From CAYMDP01 sp964389375 (GTDB lineage Bacteria > Bdellovibrionota > Bdellovibrionia > Bdellovibrionales > UBA1609): a stretch of 64,000 nt of DNA. The stretch covers positions 1 through 64,000 of the forward strand of contig CAYMDP010000011.1 of assembly GCA_964389375.1 (NCBI GenBank). The letters run 5' to 3'. Numbering within the stretch: position 1 is the stretch's first letter; every line of letters begins with the position of its first letter. The position numbers and the translations under genes are program-made. The notes beneath the pieces were generated by a model. It saw only the letters and a list, made by a program, of their open reading frames with translations. It was not told the origin of the DNA and did no database searches. Positions 51,600 to 61,214 of this stretch are shown here, piece after piece.

Positions 51600-52160
51600 A
51601 TGAAGTTTAGGACAATTTTTGGCATGGTCCTCTTAAGTCTCTGTTTAAGTCTTTATGGCGCACATCTTTCTGCTAAGATTAATTCTGAGGTCGAGGCTGC
51701 AAAAGAAAAATTAAAGTCTTTTAATGTGATGAGAGAGTCCTTGGCCTCCACTTTGGATTCTCATAAAGGCCCGATCACTCCACAGACATTTCAGCAGGTC
51801 TGCATGCCCGTTGGGAAGGCCTTTAAAGACTGGGCAAAAGAAAATTCTTACTTGGCCAAACAAATTGCCGAGCGCAATAGGAATCCAGAACATAGACTTG
51901 AGGCTGAAGATATAAAAGTCTTTCGTTTGCTGACTGCAAAGGCGGACTTAGACTATTTTGTTCAACCGGTTGAGCAGCTCGATAGAAAAGGGCAGCAGCT
52001 TTACTACCGAATCCCCATGGCTTCATCTTGTCTTCACTGCCATGGCGAAAAAAGTAAGCGACCAGAATTTATAAAAGCAAAATACAAGCAAGATAAAGCC
52101 TACGGTTTTAAAGAAGGGGATCTGCGGGGTCTTTATTCGGTTTTTATACCTGCGAAATAG
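51600..52160 (+). CDS. Tll0287-like (DUF3365) haem domain protein
   Basis: A protein of 186 residues. A membrane anchor or signal (FGMVLLSLCLSLYGAHLSA) precedes a DUF3365-type sensor domain ending with a haem site SSCLHCHGEKSKRPEF and YGFKEGDLRGLYSVF. Such domains bind c-type haem and may sense redox state. ATG 51600 has GGAG ten bases ahead. The MreB-like gene follows after 16 nt. Confidence 0.78.
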   Translation: MKFRTIFGMVLLSLCLSLYGAHLSAKINSEVEAAKEKLKSFNVMRESLASTLDSHKGPITPQTFQQVCMPVGKAFKDWAKENSYLAKQIAERNRNPEHRLEAEDIKVFRLLTAKADLDYFVQPVEQLDRKGQQLYYRIPMASSCLHCHGEKSKRPEFIKAKYKQDKAYGFKEGDLRGLYSVFIPAK

Positions 52161-52176
52161 ATCTTTTGGGGGAATT

Positions 52177-53187
52177 GTGTCGGATGTTTACATTGATTTA
52201 GGAACGAGCAAGACTGTGATCTACCTAAAGGATCAGGGCCAAGTTTTTTCTGCACCGACCTTGCTGGCATTTCGCAAACGAGATCAGGATAAATTTGAAC
52301 TCAGAGCCGTGGGTGCAGATGCAAAGTCTATGTTAGGTCGAACACCGGACGACCTAAATGTGATAAAGCCTCTTCGTGAAGGTGTCGTTTCAGACTTTAA
52401 TGGCGCAAAAATGATGTTGAAATCCTTTATGGCCCAAGTTCACAAACGAAACAAATGGCTTCGACCTCGAATCATTATTTCTTTGCCTTTCGAAGTCAGC
52501 AGGTTCGAAAGAGCGGCGGTAGAAAACCTTGGTTATGAATTAGGTGCAAGACAAGTTCATCTTATTGATGAGCCCATCGCCGCCGCGATGGGTGCGGGTC
52601 TTGAGGTCTTTTCTCCAAAAGGACACTTAGTCCTGGATATGGGAGCCGGAACGACAGAGGTGGCTGTTATTTCTATGGGTCAGATCATAAACGCGGCCGC
52701 CATTCGCTTGGGTGGAGATCATATCGATCAGGCCTTAATCGCACTTTTAAAAGATCAGTATAGTTTTCATATCGGAGAGCAAACGGCGGAACAGTTAAAA
52801 ATTCAACTGGCCTGTGCAAGACCAGATTCAAATTGGGACTCTCGAATTTTTATCGGCGGATTTAACTTAAAAAAAGGAAATCCTGACCGCATTGGATTGA
52901 GCTCTAAAGATATATTTCCTGCCATTGACTTGGTTTTGCGCCAGATTCTTGTGAAGGTCAGGGCAGCCCTTGAGCAATGTCCACCCGAAATTTCTGCGGA
53001 TATAGCCGATCATGGTTTGATTTTGACAGGAGGGGGATCTTTGATTCGCGGGCTTGAAGGCAGATTTCGTGAGGAATTAGCTTTGCCCGTAACTCTTTGT
53101 TTTGATCCGATTGCGGCCGTGGCTCTTGGAGGAGCTAAGGCGCTTCAAGATCGATCCATTCTAGAGCGGGTCAGAAGGGCTTCTTAG
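52177..53187 (+). CDS. MreB paralogue (actin-like)
   Basis: A protein of 336 residues with actin-fold nucleotide motifs: VYIDLGTSKTVIYLKDQG (phosphate 1), HLVLDMGAGTTEVAVISMGQ (phosphate 2), IDEPIAAAMGAG and LILTGGGSLIRGLEGRF (adenosine). It is close to MreB in length, but mreC, mreD and rodA are absent here. The start is GTG with GGGGGAA nearby. It is coupled to a haem protein, so it may have a special role rather than general rod shape. Confidence 0.88.
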   Translation: MSDVYIDLGTSKTVIYLKDQGQVFSAPTLLAFRKRDQDKFELRAVGADAKSMLGRTPDDLNVIKPLREGVVSDFNGAKMMLKSFMAQVHKRNKWLRPRIIISLPFEVSRFERAAVENLGYELGARQVHLIDEPIAAAMGAGLEVFSPKGHLVLDMGAGTTEVAVISMGQIINAAAIRLGGDHIDQALIALLKDQYSFHIGEQTAEQLKIQLACARPDSNWDSRIFIGGFNLKKGNPDRIGLSSKDIFPAIDLVLRQILVKVRAALEQCPPEISADIADHGLILTGGGSLIRGLEGRFREELALPVTLCFDPIAAVALGGAKALQDRSILERVRRAS

Positions 53188-53205
53188 TTAAAAGCGTTCT
53201 ACTTT

Positions 53206-53589
53206 TCAGCGGAATCCACAGCGTAGACTTACGGACTCATCTCCCACTTGAAGCTGAATGGCCTCACCCAGGCGTTGAACGGATGTTTGAGCAAAAGAGA
53301 CAGAGACATCCCCTTTAGACAAAACAACATTTAAATCCATGATTCCAGAACACTCTTGATCTCCGCTGCCCGCAGGACAAATTTCGTTTAAAGTCGCGGA
53401 GAACACAAAGCCGTGGAATGAATCTTCTGTTCTCATGTATGAATCTATAAGTAGATTTGGAGAGACATCGTCAAAGTCCCCTTTATTGTATCGGAGTTCA
53501 CAGAGAGCTTGCTTTGGGGTCTGTTCTGCGGCGATTAAACTAAGAGTCGGCAGAAATCCTAAAAGAACAAGAATTAACAATTTATTCAT
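53206..53589 (-). CDS. Secreted hypothetical protein
   Basis: A protein of 127 residues with a signal peptide (MNKLLILVLLGFLPTLSLIA) and four cysteines (ALCELRY, EICPAGSGDQECSG, LRCGFR) likely in disulfides. ATG 53589 has GGGAGGGA before it. No family recognised. It is convergent with the MreB-like gene. Confidence 0.68.
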   Translation of the reverse strand: MNKLLILVLLGFLPTLSLIAAEQTPKQALCELRYNKGDFDDVSPNLLIDSYMRTEDSFHGFVFSATLNEICPAGSGDQECSGIMDLNVVLSKGDVSVSFAQTSVQRLGEAIQLQVGDESVSLRCGFR

Positions 53590-53670
53590 ACATATCCCTC
53601 CCAAAGGAAACTCGCCAAAGCCTATGCGAGGTATCATGGACTGAGAAGCAAAATGGCTTGAACGAAAAAT

Positions 53671-55338
53671 TTATAAAGGCGTCCCGCCTGTGATTTTTCT
53701 AATGATCCAAGCGCTTTCGCCAATAATCCAGAGTTCGATCAAAAGCAAAAGCGCAGAGAAGCTCGCTAAGAGCAGACTACCGGATAGATAAAAACTGATG
53801 ATATTTGCAATCAGTCCGATAGCAGTAATCACTATTAAGATTAAAGCTGGGATTAAAAAGCTAAGTGCTGGACGGCCCAGTCTTAACAAGTAGACCGAAA
53901 TCACAATCATAGAGAGTGCAGCAAGCATTTGGTTGGTGGCGCCGAAGAGCGGCCATAAGACAAGTCCACCTTGGCCCTGCTTCTCGATAAAAACCAAAAG
54001 TGCGGCCGTTAAAATGGCAACACAGGCCGAGACATATCGATTTTGTAGAGAGCGAATATTCCAGGACTCTCCGAGCTCTTCTAGGACATGGCGCTGAATT
54101 CTGGCCGCAGTATCTAAGCTTGTGGCGGCAAAACTGATGATCAAAACGGCAATCATTGTGCTCGCAAAGGACTCAGGAATTCCGACTCCAGCTAAGAACC
54201 GACTTGAGCCCAAAACAAAAGCAGTGATAGCCGAAGACAGGCCCTGAGCCGATGCCCAGTCTCCGTAGTGCTGATGCCAAGCTTCGAATGAATCAAATCC
54301 AGCCATCACCGCAAGAGTCGCTAAAAGAGCAAGTAGCCCTTCGCCAAGCATTCCGCCGTAGCCAACCGTGCGGGCATCGGACCATTTTGCGACTTGTTTG
54401 CTACTCGTTCCACTGCTCACTAAGCCATGAAATCCACTGATTGCTCCACATGCAATGGTAATAAACAAAAACGGAATCCAAGAGGGAGCACCGACGGGAT
54501 TTAGATTAAAGGCAGGAGCAACAATTTCTGGCTGAACAATAAATAATCCGGCAAAAAGTGCGGCAAGCCCAACAAAAAGTTGATGACTATTGATGTAATC
54601 CCTCGGCTGAAGAAGAAGCCAAACGGGGAGAATGCTTGCGATAAGACTGTAAACCAAGAGAAAGCAAATCCACACAACCCGTTCGGACTCTCCAACCAAA
54701 GGCTCAAGCGAAATCGGAAACAGCGTTCCAAGGTAGATCATAAAAAATAAAAGAAGAAGAGCTAAGATTGAGGGCCAAAACAAACTTCTGCGTTTTTTGT
54801 AGCCCCAATAGCCCATGGCAAGAGCAATAATAATTTCGAAATTCACCGGCAAGACACTGGCCGGAAAACTAATAAAGAGGTTTGCTATGACTAAAGAAAA
54901 AACTGCGATCACCAACCAAACTAAAAAGAAGGTCACCACAAGAAATAAATTCCGGACTCTTGGGCCCAGAATATTTTCTGTCACCTGCCCGATCGATCGA
55001 CCTTTGTGCTTCATTGACACCACGAGGCTTCCAAGGTCGTGAGCGGCTCCCATAAAGATCGTGCCCAGAACAATCCAAATTAGGGCTGGAACCCAGCCCC
55101 AAATGACCGCAACGGCCGGGCCCACGATCGGTGCAGCCCCCGCAATCGAAGAATAGTGGTGTCCGAACAAAACCCATTTTGGAGTTGGGACATAATCAAT
55201 GTCGTCTCGAAACTGTTCTGCTGGCGTAGGTCCCTGCTGATCCAAATCGAAAACGCGGTGAGATAGATACCGAGAATAAAAACGATAGGCCAAAAAGAAA
55301 CTTACCATTACAAAAAGCGCAATTCCAGCGGCGTTCAT
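53671..55338 (-). CDS. cstA: CstA family transporter
   Basis: A protein of 555 residues with about 14 membrane segments and clear CstA blocks: PTPKWVLFGHHYSSIAGAAP, GTIFMGAAHDLGSLVVSMKH, AISGFHGLVSSGTSSKQVAK and LAALSMIVISVYLLRLGRP. CstA proteins take up pyruvate or peptides during carbon starvation. Its ATG overlaps the SSF symporter stop (ATGA), so the two form one operon. Confidence 0.92.
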   Translation of the reverse strand: MNAAGIALFVMVSFFLAYRFYSRYLSHRVFDLDQQGPTPAEQFRDDIDYVPTPKWVLFGHHYSSIAGAAPIVGPAVAVIWGWVPALIWIVLGTIFMGAAHDLGSLVVSMKHKGRSIGQVTENILGPRVRNLFLVVTFFLVWLVIAVFSLVIANLFISFPASVLPVNFEIIIALAMGYWGYKKRRSLFWPSILALLLLFFMIYLGTLFPISLEPLVGESERVVWICFLLVYSLIASILPVWLLLQPRDYINSHQLFVGLAALFAGLFIVQPEIVAPAFNLNPVGAPSWIPFLFITIACGAISGFHGLVSSGTSSKQVAKWSDARTVGYGGMLGEGLLALLATLAVMAGFDSFEAWHQHYGDWASAQGLSSAITAFVLGSSRFLAGVGIPESFASTMIAVLIISFAATSLDTAARIQRHVLEELGESWNIRSLQNRYVSACVAILTAALLVFIEKQGQGGLVLWPLFGATNQMLAALSMIVISVYLLRLGRPALSFLIPALILIVITAIGLIANIISFYLSGSLLLASFSALLLLIELWIIGESAWIIRKITGGTPL

Positions 55339-56702
55339 TGAACCTCCATATTTTTCTGAATTCGCCCTAAAGCAAAATAAGCCAGTCCCGACAAAAGAAT
55401 ACTAAGCAAAAAGGGAGAAGAAAGATTTAAGACATATTTGGCAATGGGGGTGCTTACTAAACCGACCAGCAAGGCGGCCAAAGCCGATTGCATTCCGCCA
55501 AAAGAGGTCCAAAGGCCTACAAGAGTTATAATTAATATTCCAGCAGTTCCAAAGGTGGAGGCGATTTCCAAAAGAGCGTAGATTCCCTCGGCATAAGTCG
55601 CAAGAATATAGGCGGCAAGACCCGCCGCAAGGACGACCAATCTTGAAGTTAATATTTTTGAGCGGTGACCTTCGATCTTAAATCGAGGAACTAAAAAATT
55701 ATGACTAATCAAGGCAGCGACCGCCAATAATATACTATCTAGAGTTGCAAGTAAGGCAGAGATTAAGGCTCCAGCAAAGATTCCAACTAAGACCGGAGAC
55801 ATATAGGTTTTAGCGAGCTGAATTAAAAACTGCTCGGAATCGCCCTCGACTTGAATTAACTGAGGTCCGATCAATCCCAGGAAAACAGGAATCAAACCGA
55901 ATCCAATGTAAATTGCAGCTCCAACATAACAGGCCTTTACAGCAATTGTTTTGCTTCGTGCTGCAAAAATTCTTGAGATAATTTCTTGAGCGACCAAGGA
56001 GCCAAAAATAGGAATGGCCCAGCGATCAATTCTTTCGAGCCAACTTTCATTTTGTCCTAAAATCGACCATCGCTCTGGAGAAATCTGACTCAGGCTGTGA
56101 TTCCAATCCGGAACATTTAAAAAGATCACCACAAACAAGATCATAAGACCCACTCCGATCACGACGGCCTGAACTAGGTCGGTGATCATATCCCCCATCA
56201 GTCCGCCCAAAAGCGTGTAGGAGATGACACAAACCGTTCCAATTAAAAGAGTTGTGTCGAGATCTAAATTTGTCGTGGCACTGATCACTTGTCCGAAGGC
56301 TCGAAGTTGTGCTGCGGCCCAGATTAAAGAGGATAAAGATAAAATCCAGACGGCGAGTTGCTCAACAGGTGCACCAAATCGATCTTTGTAAAAGTCAGAT
56401 AAGGTCATATATTTTTTGTTCCACATGCGACCCGCGATCAACAATCCAGAGAGGACCAGACAAAGGCTATATCCAAAGGGATCTGCGCGACTTCCGCTAA
56501 GACCCTCGGCATAAACGGCCCCGGAAGACCCAATGCAGGTTTCGGCGCCAAACCAAGTTGCGAATAAAGAAACTGCCACAACAATTAAAGGAAAGCTTCG
56601 CCCGGCGACAAGGTAATCGGCTTCAGATTTGATTTTGCGCGAAATGTAAAAACAAAGCGCAAACTGAAGGAAAAGATAAATAATTAGGGTAGTTAGCGTC
56701 AC
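55335..56702 (-). CDS. Sodium:solute symporter (SSF family)
   Basis: A protein of 455 residues with about 12-13 membrane segments: ADYLVAGRSFPLIVVAVSLF, LFATWFGAETCIGSSGAVYA, YTLLGGLMGDMITDLVQAVV and GIFAGALISALLATLDSILL. This is the SSF pattern; the solute is unknown. The start is GTG 56702. It is upstream and coupled to CstA, suggesting a shared nutritional role such as uptake of organic acids. Confidence 0.87.
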   Translation of the reverse strand: MTLTTLIIYLFLQFALCFYISRKIKSEADYLVAGRSFPLIVVAVSLFATWFGAETCIGSSGAVYAEGLSGSRADPFGYSLCLVLSGLLIAGRMWNKKYMTLSDFYKDRFGAPVEQLAVWILSLSSLIWAAAQLRAFGQVISATTNLDLDTTLLIGTVCVISYTLLGGLMGDMITDLVQAVVIGVGLMILFVVIFLNVPDWNHSLSQISPERWSILGQNESWLERIDRWAIPIFGSLVAQEIISRIFAARSKTIAVKACYVGAAIYIGFGLIPVFLGLIGPQLIQVEGDSEQFLIQLAKTYMSPVLVGIFAGALISALLATLDSILLAVAALISHNFLVPRFKIEGHRSKILTSRLVVLAAGLAAYILATYAEGIYALLEIASTFGTAGILIITLVGLWTSFGGMQSALAALLVGLVSTPIAKYVLNLSSPFLLSILLSGLAYFALGRIQKNMEVQ

Positions 56703-56826
56703 ACTCGAGGGTTAACGCAAAGTGATTTTGATGTCATTCGGAATCTAAAAGGCTTCGCAAGGACTTGCGCATTTTTAATATCTAAACCAGCATTAAGACG
56801 AATCGCATCTTTAGAGAGGAATAATC

Positions 56827-57342
56827 ATGACAAAATTTCTGTTGGGCTTTGTGTTTTTTTCTCTTCAGGCCGGTGCCGAACTAATGACCGTTCCTTTTGT
56901 GGATTTGGGAAAATACGCAGGGACCTGGTATCAGATTGCAAGAAACCCAGTTTTTTTTGAAAACGGCTGTGTTTGCTCTCGGCAGGTTCTTAGCCCGAAT
57001 GAAGGCGGATCGATCGGAGTTTACAATACTTGCAACGATCAAACTCCCTCTGGGACTTTAGAGGAAATTCGAGGGACGGCGGTTGTTGACAATCCTGGAA
57101 GCAATTCAAAGTTGACCGTGGATTTCGGACTTCCGTTTAAGGGATCTTATTGGGTGATTGGCCTAGATGAAGACTATCGCTACGCGGTTGTCTCTGAACC
57201 TAGAAAAAGTGTTCTTTATATCCTTTCAAAGACACCAAGCCTTGAATCTGCACTTTATGATGAGGCTTTAAGCCTTGCCCAGGCACAAGTCGATACTTCT
57301 CGGCTGACCAAGACACTACAAGAGGGATGTCAGTATCCATAA
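56827..57342 (+). CDS. Bacterial lipocalin, copy B
   Basis: A protein of 171 residues with a signal peptide and lipocalin blocks: VDLGKYAGTWYQIARNPVFF (G-x-W), GVYNTCNDQT, KLTVDFGLPFKGSYWVIGLD and DYRYAVVSEPRKSVLYILSK. It is a paralogue of the gene at 43965-44501 but has extra cysteines (NGCVCSRQ). A strong AGAGAGGAATA-like site precedes it. The metalloprotease gene follows after 36 nt. Confidence 0.87.
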   Translation: MTKFLLGFVFFSLQAGAELMTVPFVDLGKYAGTWYQIARNPVFFENGCVCSRQVLSPNEGGSIGVYNTCNDQTPSGTLEEIRGTAVVDNPGSNSKLTVDFGLPFKGSYWVIGLDEDYRYAVVSEPRKSVLYILSKTPSLESALYDEALSLAQAQVDTSRLTKTLQEGCQYP

Positions 57343-57378
57343 TTTTTAATTTAAAAGGATTTCACCAGGGAGGGACAA

Positions 57379-58275
57379 ATGAAATCACTAATTCTGGCCG
57401 GACTTTTAGGCCTTTCATTTATGGCACAAGCAAGTTGGCTTGATCCGAACTCGATTCGTAAAGATCTTGCGCCGATTAAGGCCTCACAATCCAACATGAG
57501 CGAAACTGAATTTAATGGCATTTTGGCCAATATTCAAAAGTCCTATGAGCCACTAGTCGCAAATTTAGGTGGAAAGCTTAACGTATCCGGAAATTGGAAA
57601 GACGAAAAGCTAAACGCAGCAGCAGGTCAAATGTTTGGGACCTGGAGGGTGATTATCACTGGGGGCTTGGCTCGCAGGCCCGAACTGACTCCAGATGCAT
57701 TCACTTTAATCCTTTGCCATGAACTAGGACATCATCTTGGCGGCTTTGCGATTGCTCCTCAGCGGACACCTTTCGAAGCGCCTTGGGCCTCGAATGAAGG
57801 ACAAGCGGATTATTTTTCGACTCAGGTTTGTGCGCGAAAGATTTGGGGAGCAGACCTAGAGGTGAACGCAGGCTTTAGAGATAAGGCGAGTGATAAAGTT
57901 CGACTTCAGTGTGACTCGGTTTGGTTTAATATAGAGGATCAAAACCTGTGCTACCGCACTCTTGCCGCCGTAAAGTCGATGACGACGACAATGGCGGTTT
58001 TAACCGAGCGACCGATTCCAGAATTAGAGACCCCGGATGAATCCAAAGTTGATCAGACAGATCATGGTCATCCGATGCCTCAGTGCCGAATGGATACGGC
58101 TGTTCAAGGCGCATTATGTATGGCCGCCTTTAACGAAGGACTGATTCCTGGAAAAGGATTTAATCCCATCGATAGTGGTGAGGCAGAAGAAGAGGCCGCG
58201 CTTTTTTCTTGCACCCACTTGTCTGGATTTTCAGTCGGCTTAAGGCCTGCATGTTGGTTTAAATCCAGAATGTAA
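57379..58275 (+). CDS. Secreted gluzincin metalloprotease-like protein
   Basis: A protein of 298 residues with a signal peptide (SLILAGLLGLSFMAQAS). The zinc motif LILCHELGHHLGGF and a downstream SNEGQADYFSTQVC (likely third ligand Glu) give HExxH...E as in M48-type gluzincins. Eight or more cysteines suggest disulfides in the periplasm. Unlike the HExxH peptide hydroxylases in this window it lacks the QRP-x5-H block. It sits behind the lipocalin. Confidence 0.78.
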   Translation: MKSLILAGLLGLSFMAQASWLDPNSIRKDLAPIKASQSNMSETEFNGILANIQKSYEPLVANLGGKLNVSGNWKDEKLNAAAGQMFGTWRVIITGGLARRPELTPDAFTLILCHELGHHLGGFAIAPQRTPFEAPWASNEGQADYFSTQVCARKIWGADLEVNAGFRDKASDKVRLQCDSVWFNIEDQNLCYRTLAAVKSMTTTMAVLTERPIPELETPDESKVDQTDHGHPMPQCRMDTAVQGALCMAAFNEGLIPGKGFNPIDSGEAEEEAALFSCTHLSGFSVGLRPACWFKSRM

Positions 58276-58282
58276 GTTGGGA

Positions 58283-59599
58283 TTAAAATATTAGAAGCCC
58301 GAGTCCAATCACTGCGCCACTAGCGAAAAGAGTGATCAAACAATAGCCCATAATATCTTTGGCCTTAAGCCCCGCTAAGGCCAAGACGGGTAGGGCCCAG
58401 AAGGGTTGAATCAAATTTGTCCAGGCATCGCCCCAAGCGACAGCCATCGAAACCCGAGCGATATCTGCCTTAAGTTCGATCGCAGCAGGAAGAATGACGG
58501 TCGACTGCAGGGCCCATTGTCCTCCTCCGGAGGGAACAAAAATATTGACCAGCCCCGCACTTAAAAAAGAAAACAAGGGCAGAGTTGTGGCGGTCGAAAT
58601 TTCAACAAACCAAAGCGAAATGTCTTTCGCAATTCCAGATCCCAGCATCATTCCCATAATTCCTGCATAGAATGGAAATTGAATAATGATCCCAGAGGAC
58701 CCTTTGACCGCTTCATTTAGACTATTTAAAAATCTTCGAGGGGTTTTATGAAGCAATAGTCCTAAAAACAAAAATGCAAAGTTAAGAGAATTTAGATTTA
58801 GGCCAGATCTGCTGTTGTAAAAAAGAAGTCCCAAGAACCCAAGACCCATCAGGCCGATTGAAAGTGAAAGGAATCGACTGTGTTCAAGATGATCTGCGGG
58901 TCTATCGATGGAATAAGTTGTCGCAGTTTCAAGGGGCTCTTGGAGCTTAATCTTTACTGGAGAAGTTTTCTCACCCATCATCAACCGATTCAAAATCGGA
59001 ATTGTGATAAAAAGAGCGAGAAGGATCAGAAGATTAAATCTAGAGAATATTGTGTCAGAAGTTGAAATTAGCCCGATCAGCTCTTGGTTGAAATGACCTT
59101 CCGTCGCAATGACAAGGGGGACCGATCCTGAAAGTCCTCCATGCCACACAATAAAACCGGAATAAGCACTTGCGACTAAAAGGGCATAATTAATATCTGG
59201 AATTCGTTTTGCGATTTCTTTCGCAAATAAAGCCCCAATCACAAGGCCGAAGCCCCAATTTAACCAACTTGCAGTCAAAGAAACCAGACTAATAACAAGG
59301 ATTGCGTTCCCAGGATTATGGATAAGGCTTGCCACTTTTTGCACGATTTTTTTAAAGAGATCGGTGTGAGCCAAAACAAATCCCGTGACGAGGACTAAGA
59401 CCATTTGCATGCTAAACTCTAGAAGTTGCCAAAACCCCGAGCCCCAATGCATAAGCATTGAGCTTAGGTTTTGCCCATCCTTTAAAACACCTAATCCAAA
59501 CATAAGAAGTGTCAAAAGAAGCACTAAAACGAAGGGATCAGGCAGAAGTCGCTCAACAAGACGAGTCGAATGTTGGGTCAGTCGATTAAACCAATTCAT
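58283..59599 (-). CDS. atoE: Short-chain fatty acid transporter (AtoE/TIGR00366-like)
   Basis: A protein of 438 residues with about 12 membrane segments: VERLLPDPFVLVLLLTLLMF, FSMQMVLVLVTGFVLAHTDL, YSGFIVWHGGLSGSVPLVIA and VNIFVPSGGGQWALQSTVIL. This matches the AtoE family that moves short-chain fatty acids. ATG 59599 has AGGAGTAAGTCT before it; longer frames run into the upstream gene. It follows the DUF4336 gene by 10 nt. Confidence 0.87.
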   Translation of the reverse strand: MNWFNRLTQHSTRLVERLLPDPFVLVLLLTLLMFGLGVLKDGQNLSSMLMHWGSGFWQLLEFSMQMVLVLVTGFVLAHTDLFKKIVQKVASLIHNPGNAILVISLVSLTASWLNWGFGLVIGALFAKEIAKRIPDINYALLVASAYSGFIVWHGGLSGSVPLVIATEGHFNQELIGLISTSDTIFSRFNLLILLALFITIPILNRLMMGEKTSPVKIKLQEPLETATTYSIDRPADHLEHSRFLSLSIGLMGLGFLGLLFYNSRSGLNLNSLNFAFLFLGLLLHKTPRRFLNSLNEAVKGSSGIIIQFPFYAGIMGMMLGSGIAKDISLWFVEISTATTLPLFSFLSAGLVNIFVPSGGGQWALQSTVILPAAIELKADIARVSMAVAWGDAWTNLIQPFWALPVLALAGLKAKDIMGYCLITLFASGAVIGLGLLIF

Positions 59600-59609
59600 A
59601 GACTTACTC

Positions 59610-60266
59610 CTAGCTAAAAAACTTCCGAGTCGCGCCCTCAAATAATTCTTTGGCATCCGCTTCAATGATTTGTCCGTGTGCCATAAGGATACGTTCAAAA
59701 TTCCATTCAAGAATTTTTTCTAGGGATTTTCTAAATGCCACTTTGTCTTTGATCTGCATTGTAAAGAAGCCGCTAACATTAAATTTCTTGTAGGTCCCAA
59801 AGAGACGAAGAAGAAGTCCAGAAGCAAAACCTCGGGGGTCTTGTAAGTTAAAGCAAAGGTCGATCAGAATTAAACTTTTACTCGCTTCGTGAAAAAAAGC
59901 GATCTCGTTCACTTTTGGCATACCTTCGATGATTTGCATTTTTAAAAAATCACCGAAGGGCCAATTTGCCGGATGAACTACGTGGTCCCAAGATATATCT
60001 GACCGCTTTGTTTGTAGGCCTTCTGTGCACCAAAGACGAGCGGTCTTAAAATTTCGTTTAGCCGCGGAAATATAGAGATGGTGTAACATCGAGGGCGCAA
60101 TAATATCTGAGACACCTCCCTGCTGGATGATCCTTTGCACTTCGGCCTCTTTAAACTTGATCGGAGAGATTAAAACAGAAGCAAGATCGGACCGAATCAA
60201 ACTTGATCGAATGGGAAGCACAAGTCCTGGCAGATGAATTTCTGATTCAAAAGTTTCTAAACTCAT
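59610..60266 (-). CDS. DUF4336 family protein
   Basis: A protein of 218 residues. It matches DUF4336, a metallo-beta-lactamase-like family: LVLPIRSSLIRS, DIIAPSMLHHLYISAAK, EIAFFHEASKSLILIDLCFN and FERILMAHGQIIEADAK. Some metal-ligand histidines are kept, but the full H-x-H-x-D-H motif is absent. ATG 60266 has GAGGAAACC before it. First gene of a pair with the AtoE-like transporter; role unknown. Confidence 0.7.
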   Translation of the reverse strand: MSLETFESEIHLPGLVLPIRSSLIRSDLASVLISPIKFKEAEVQRIIQQGGVSDIIAPSMLHHLYISAAKRNFKTARLWCTEGLQTKRSDISWDHVVHPANWPFGDFLKMQIIEGMPKVNEIAFFHEASKSLILIDLCFNLQDPRGFASGLLLRLFGTYKKFNVSGFFTMQIKDKVAFRKSLEKILEWNFERILMAHGQIIEADAKELFEGATRKFFS

Positions 60267-60350
60267 AATAGGTTTCCTCAGCTCCACGCTGTCATCAGAT
60301 TGAGGGCTCAATCATAGGGTGAAAATGCTGGGATGAGAAGGTTGAATTTT

Positions 60351-60737
60351 TTAAGGGGCGCCTTGAAGGATCCACTGTTCTAAAAGAGAAATCAGTTCGG
60401 GATCAAGGGGTGCATCGGGGGGCATCTCGCCATCTTGAATAATCGTATATAAAAAGCTCGCGCCGGGGTCACCGGGTTTGATGTAAGACATGACTTCTGG
60501 GCGAAAATTCATATCTAAGAAGTCAGATCGCCCTCCTGCGCGATGGCAGGAGATGCAGTGGGGTACCAGTATATTGTTAAACACAAAGTCATAGTCTAAT
60601 CGCTGATCTTGGTCTTCATTCTCTTCCGGCTTTGAAGAGTTGGCTTTCTCCGGAACCAGGTCATGTTGGTTTAGATCACACCCAGAAGATGAAATCAGAC
60701 CGAACAGAATAAGAAATAAAGATAGGACCCGCATCAT
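60351..60737 (-). CDS. Cytochrome c-like lipoprotein
   Basis: A protein of 128 residues with a lipobox GLISSSGCDLN and one haem motif (VPHCISCHRAGG); a Met in GEMPPDAPLDPELISLLEQW is the likely second axial ligand. It resembles the short cytochrome domains of Planctomycete-type proteins. It lies 13 nt after the HxH Tat protein gene, so they are probably made together. Confidence 0.82.
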   Translation of the reverse strand: MMRVLSLFLILFGLISSSGCDLNQHDLVPEKANSSKPEENEDQDQRLDYDFVFNNILVPHCISCHRAGGRSDFLDMNFRPEVMSYIKPGDPGASFLYTIIQDGEMPPDAPLDPELISLLEQWILQGAP

Positions 60738-60750
60738 TTGCCCCTAAGCT

Positions 60751-61110
60751 CTATTCCACGAAAACTTGCACGGCGTGAGAGTGCCCAGCATCCGTAGAGG
60801 ATGTTAAAGAAATTTGTCCGCTCAATAAAAGTTCTAAGGATTGGGCCGAATCCAAGACAACCTGATGGGGGTGTCGGCTATCGCCTTGAATATTTATAGA
60901 AACCGGCCCCTCTTTGTGAGTTTTTTGAAGAATCTGAACAAGTTCGCTTAAGGACAGAATGAGAGCATGGCCATGGTTATTCGAAATCTCACTGCGAACC
61001 TTTAGCTCGCCAGATTCTAGTGCTTGCGCGTGGAGTGTTTTTAGCGGAGCCATCGATAGAAGGCCCAGCGAAAGGAAGCTTGTGGTTTTAAGGGCTTCTC
61101 GTCGATTCAT
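60751..61110 (-). CDS. Small Tat-exported protein with three HxH motifs
   Basis: A protein of 119 residues with a twin-arginine leader (MNRREALKTTSFLSLGLLSM). The mature part has HGH, HPH and HSH at roughly even spacing (NNHGHALILSLSEL, SRHPHQVVLDSAQ, DAGHSHAVQVFVE), which suggests metal binding. No family recognised. ATG 61110 has AAAGGAGAATA ahead. It is followed by a cytochrome c-like lipoprotein, so a copper- or iron-dependent redox role is possible. Confidence 0.65.
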   Translation of the reverse strand: MNRREALKTTSFLSLGLLSMAPLKTLHAQALESGELKVRSEISNNHGHALILSLSELVQILQKTHKEGPVSINIQGDSRHPHQVVLDSAQSLELLLSGQISLTSSTDAGHSHAVQVFVE

Positions 61111-61214
61111 CTTATTCTCCTTTGTTGAGTACAGCGGGGAACTATTCCCTGTAGACATATTGCTTTGGAGGGTTTAAGAACACAATAAGTTAAATAGAAA
61201 CAGGTGTTGCCAAA

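Noticed and set aside
57379..58275. A third HExxH peptide hydroxylase
   Set aside because: HELGHH is followed by a gluzincin-type Glu region (EGQADY) and not by RP-x5-H; it has a signal peptide and many cysteines, so a secreted protease is the better call.
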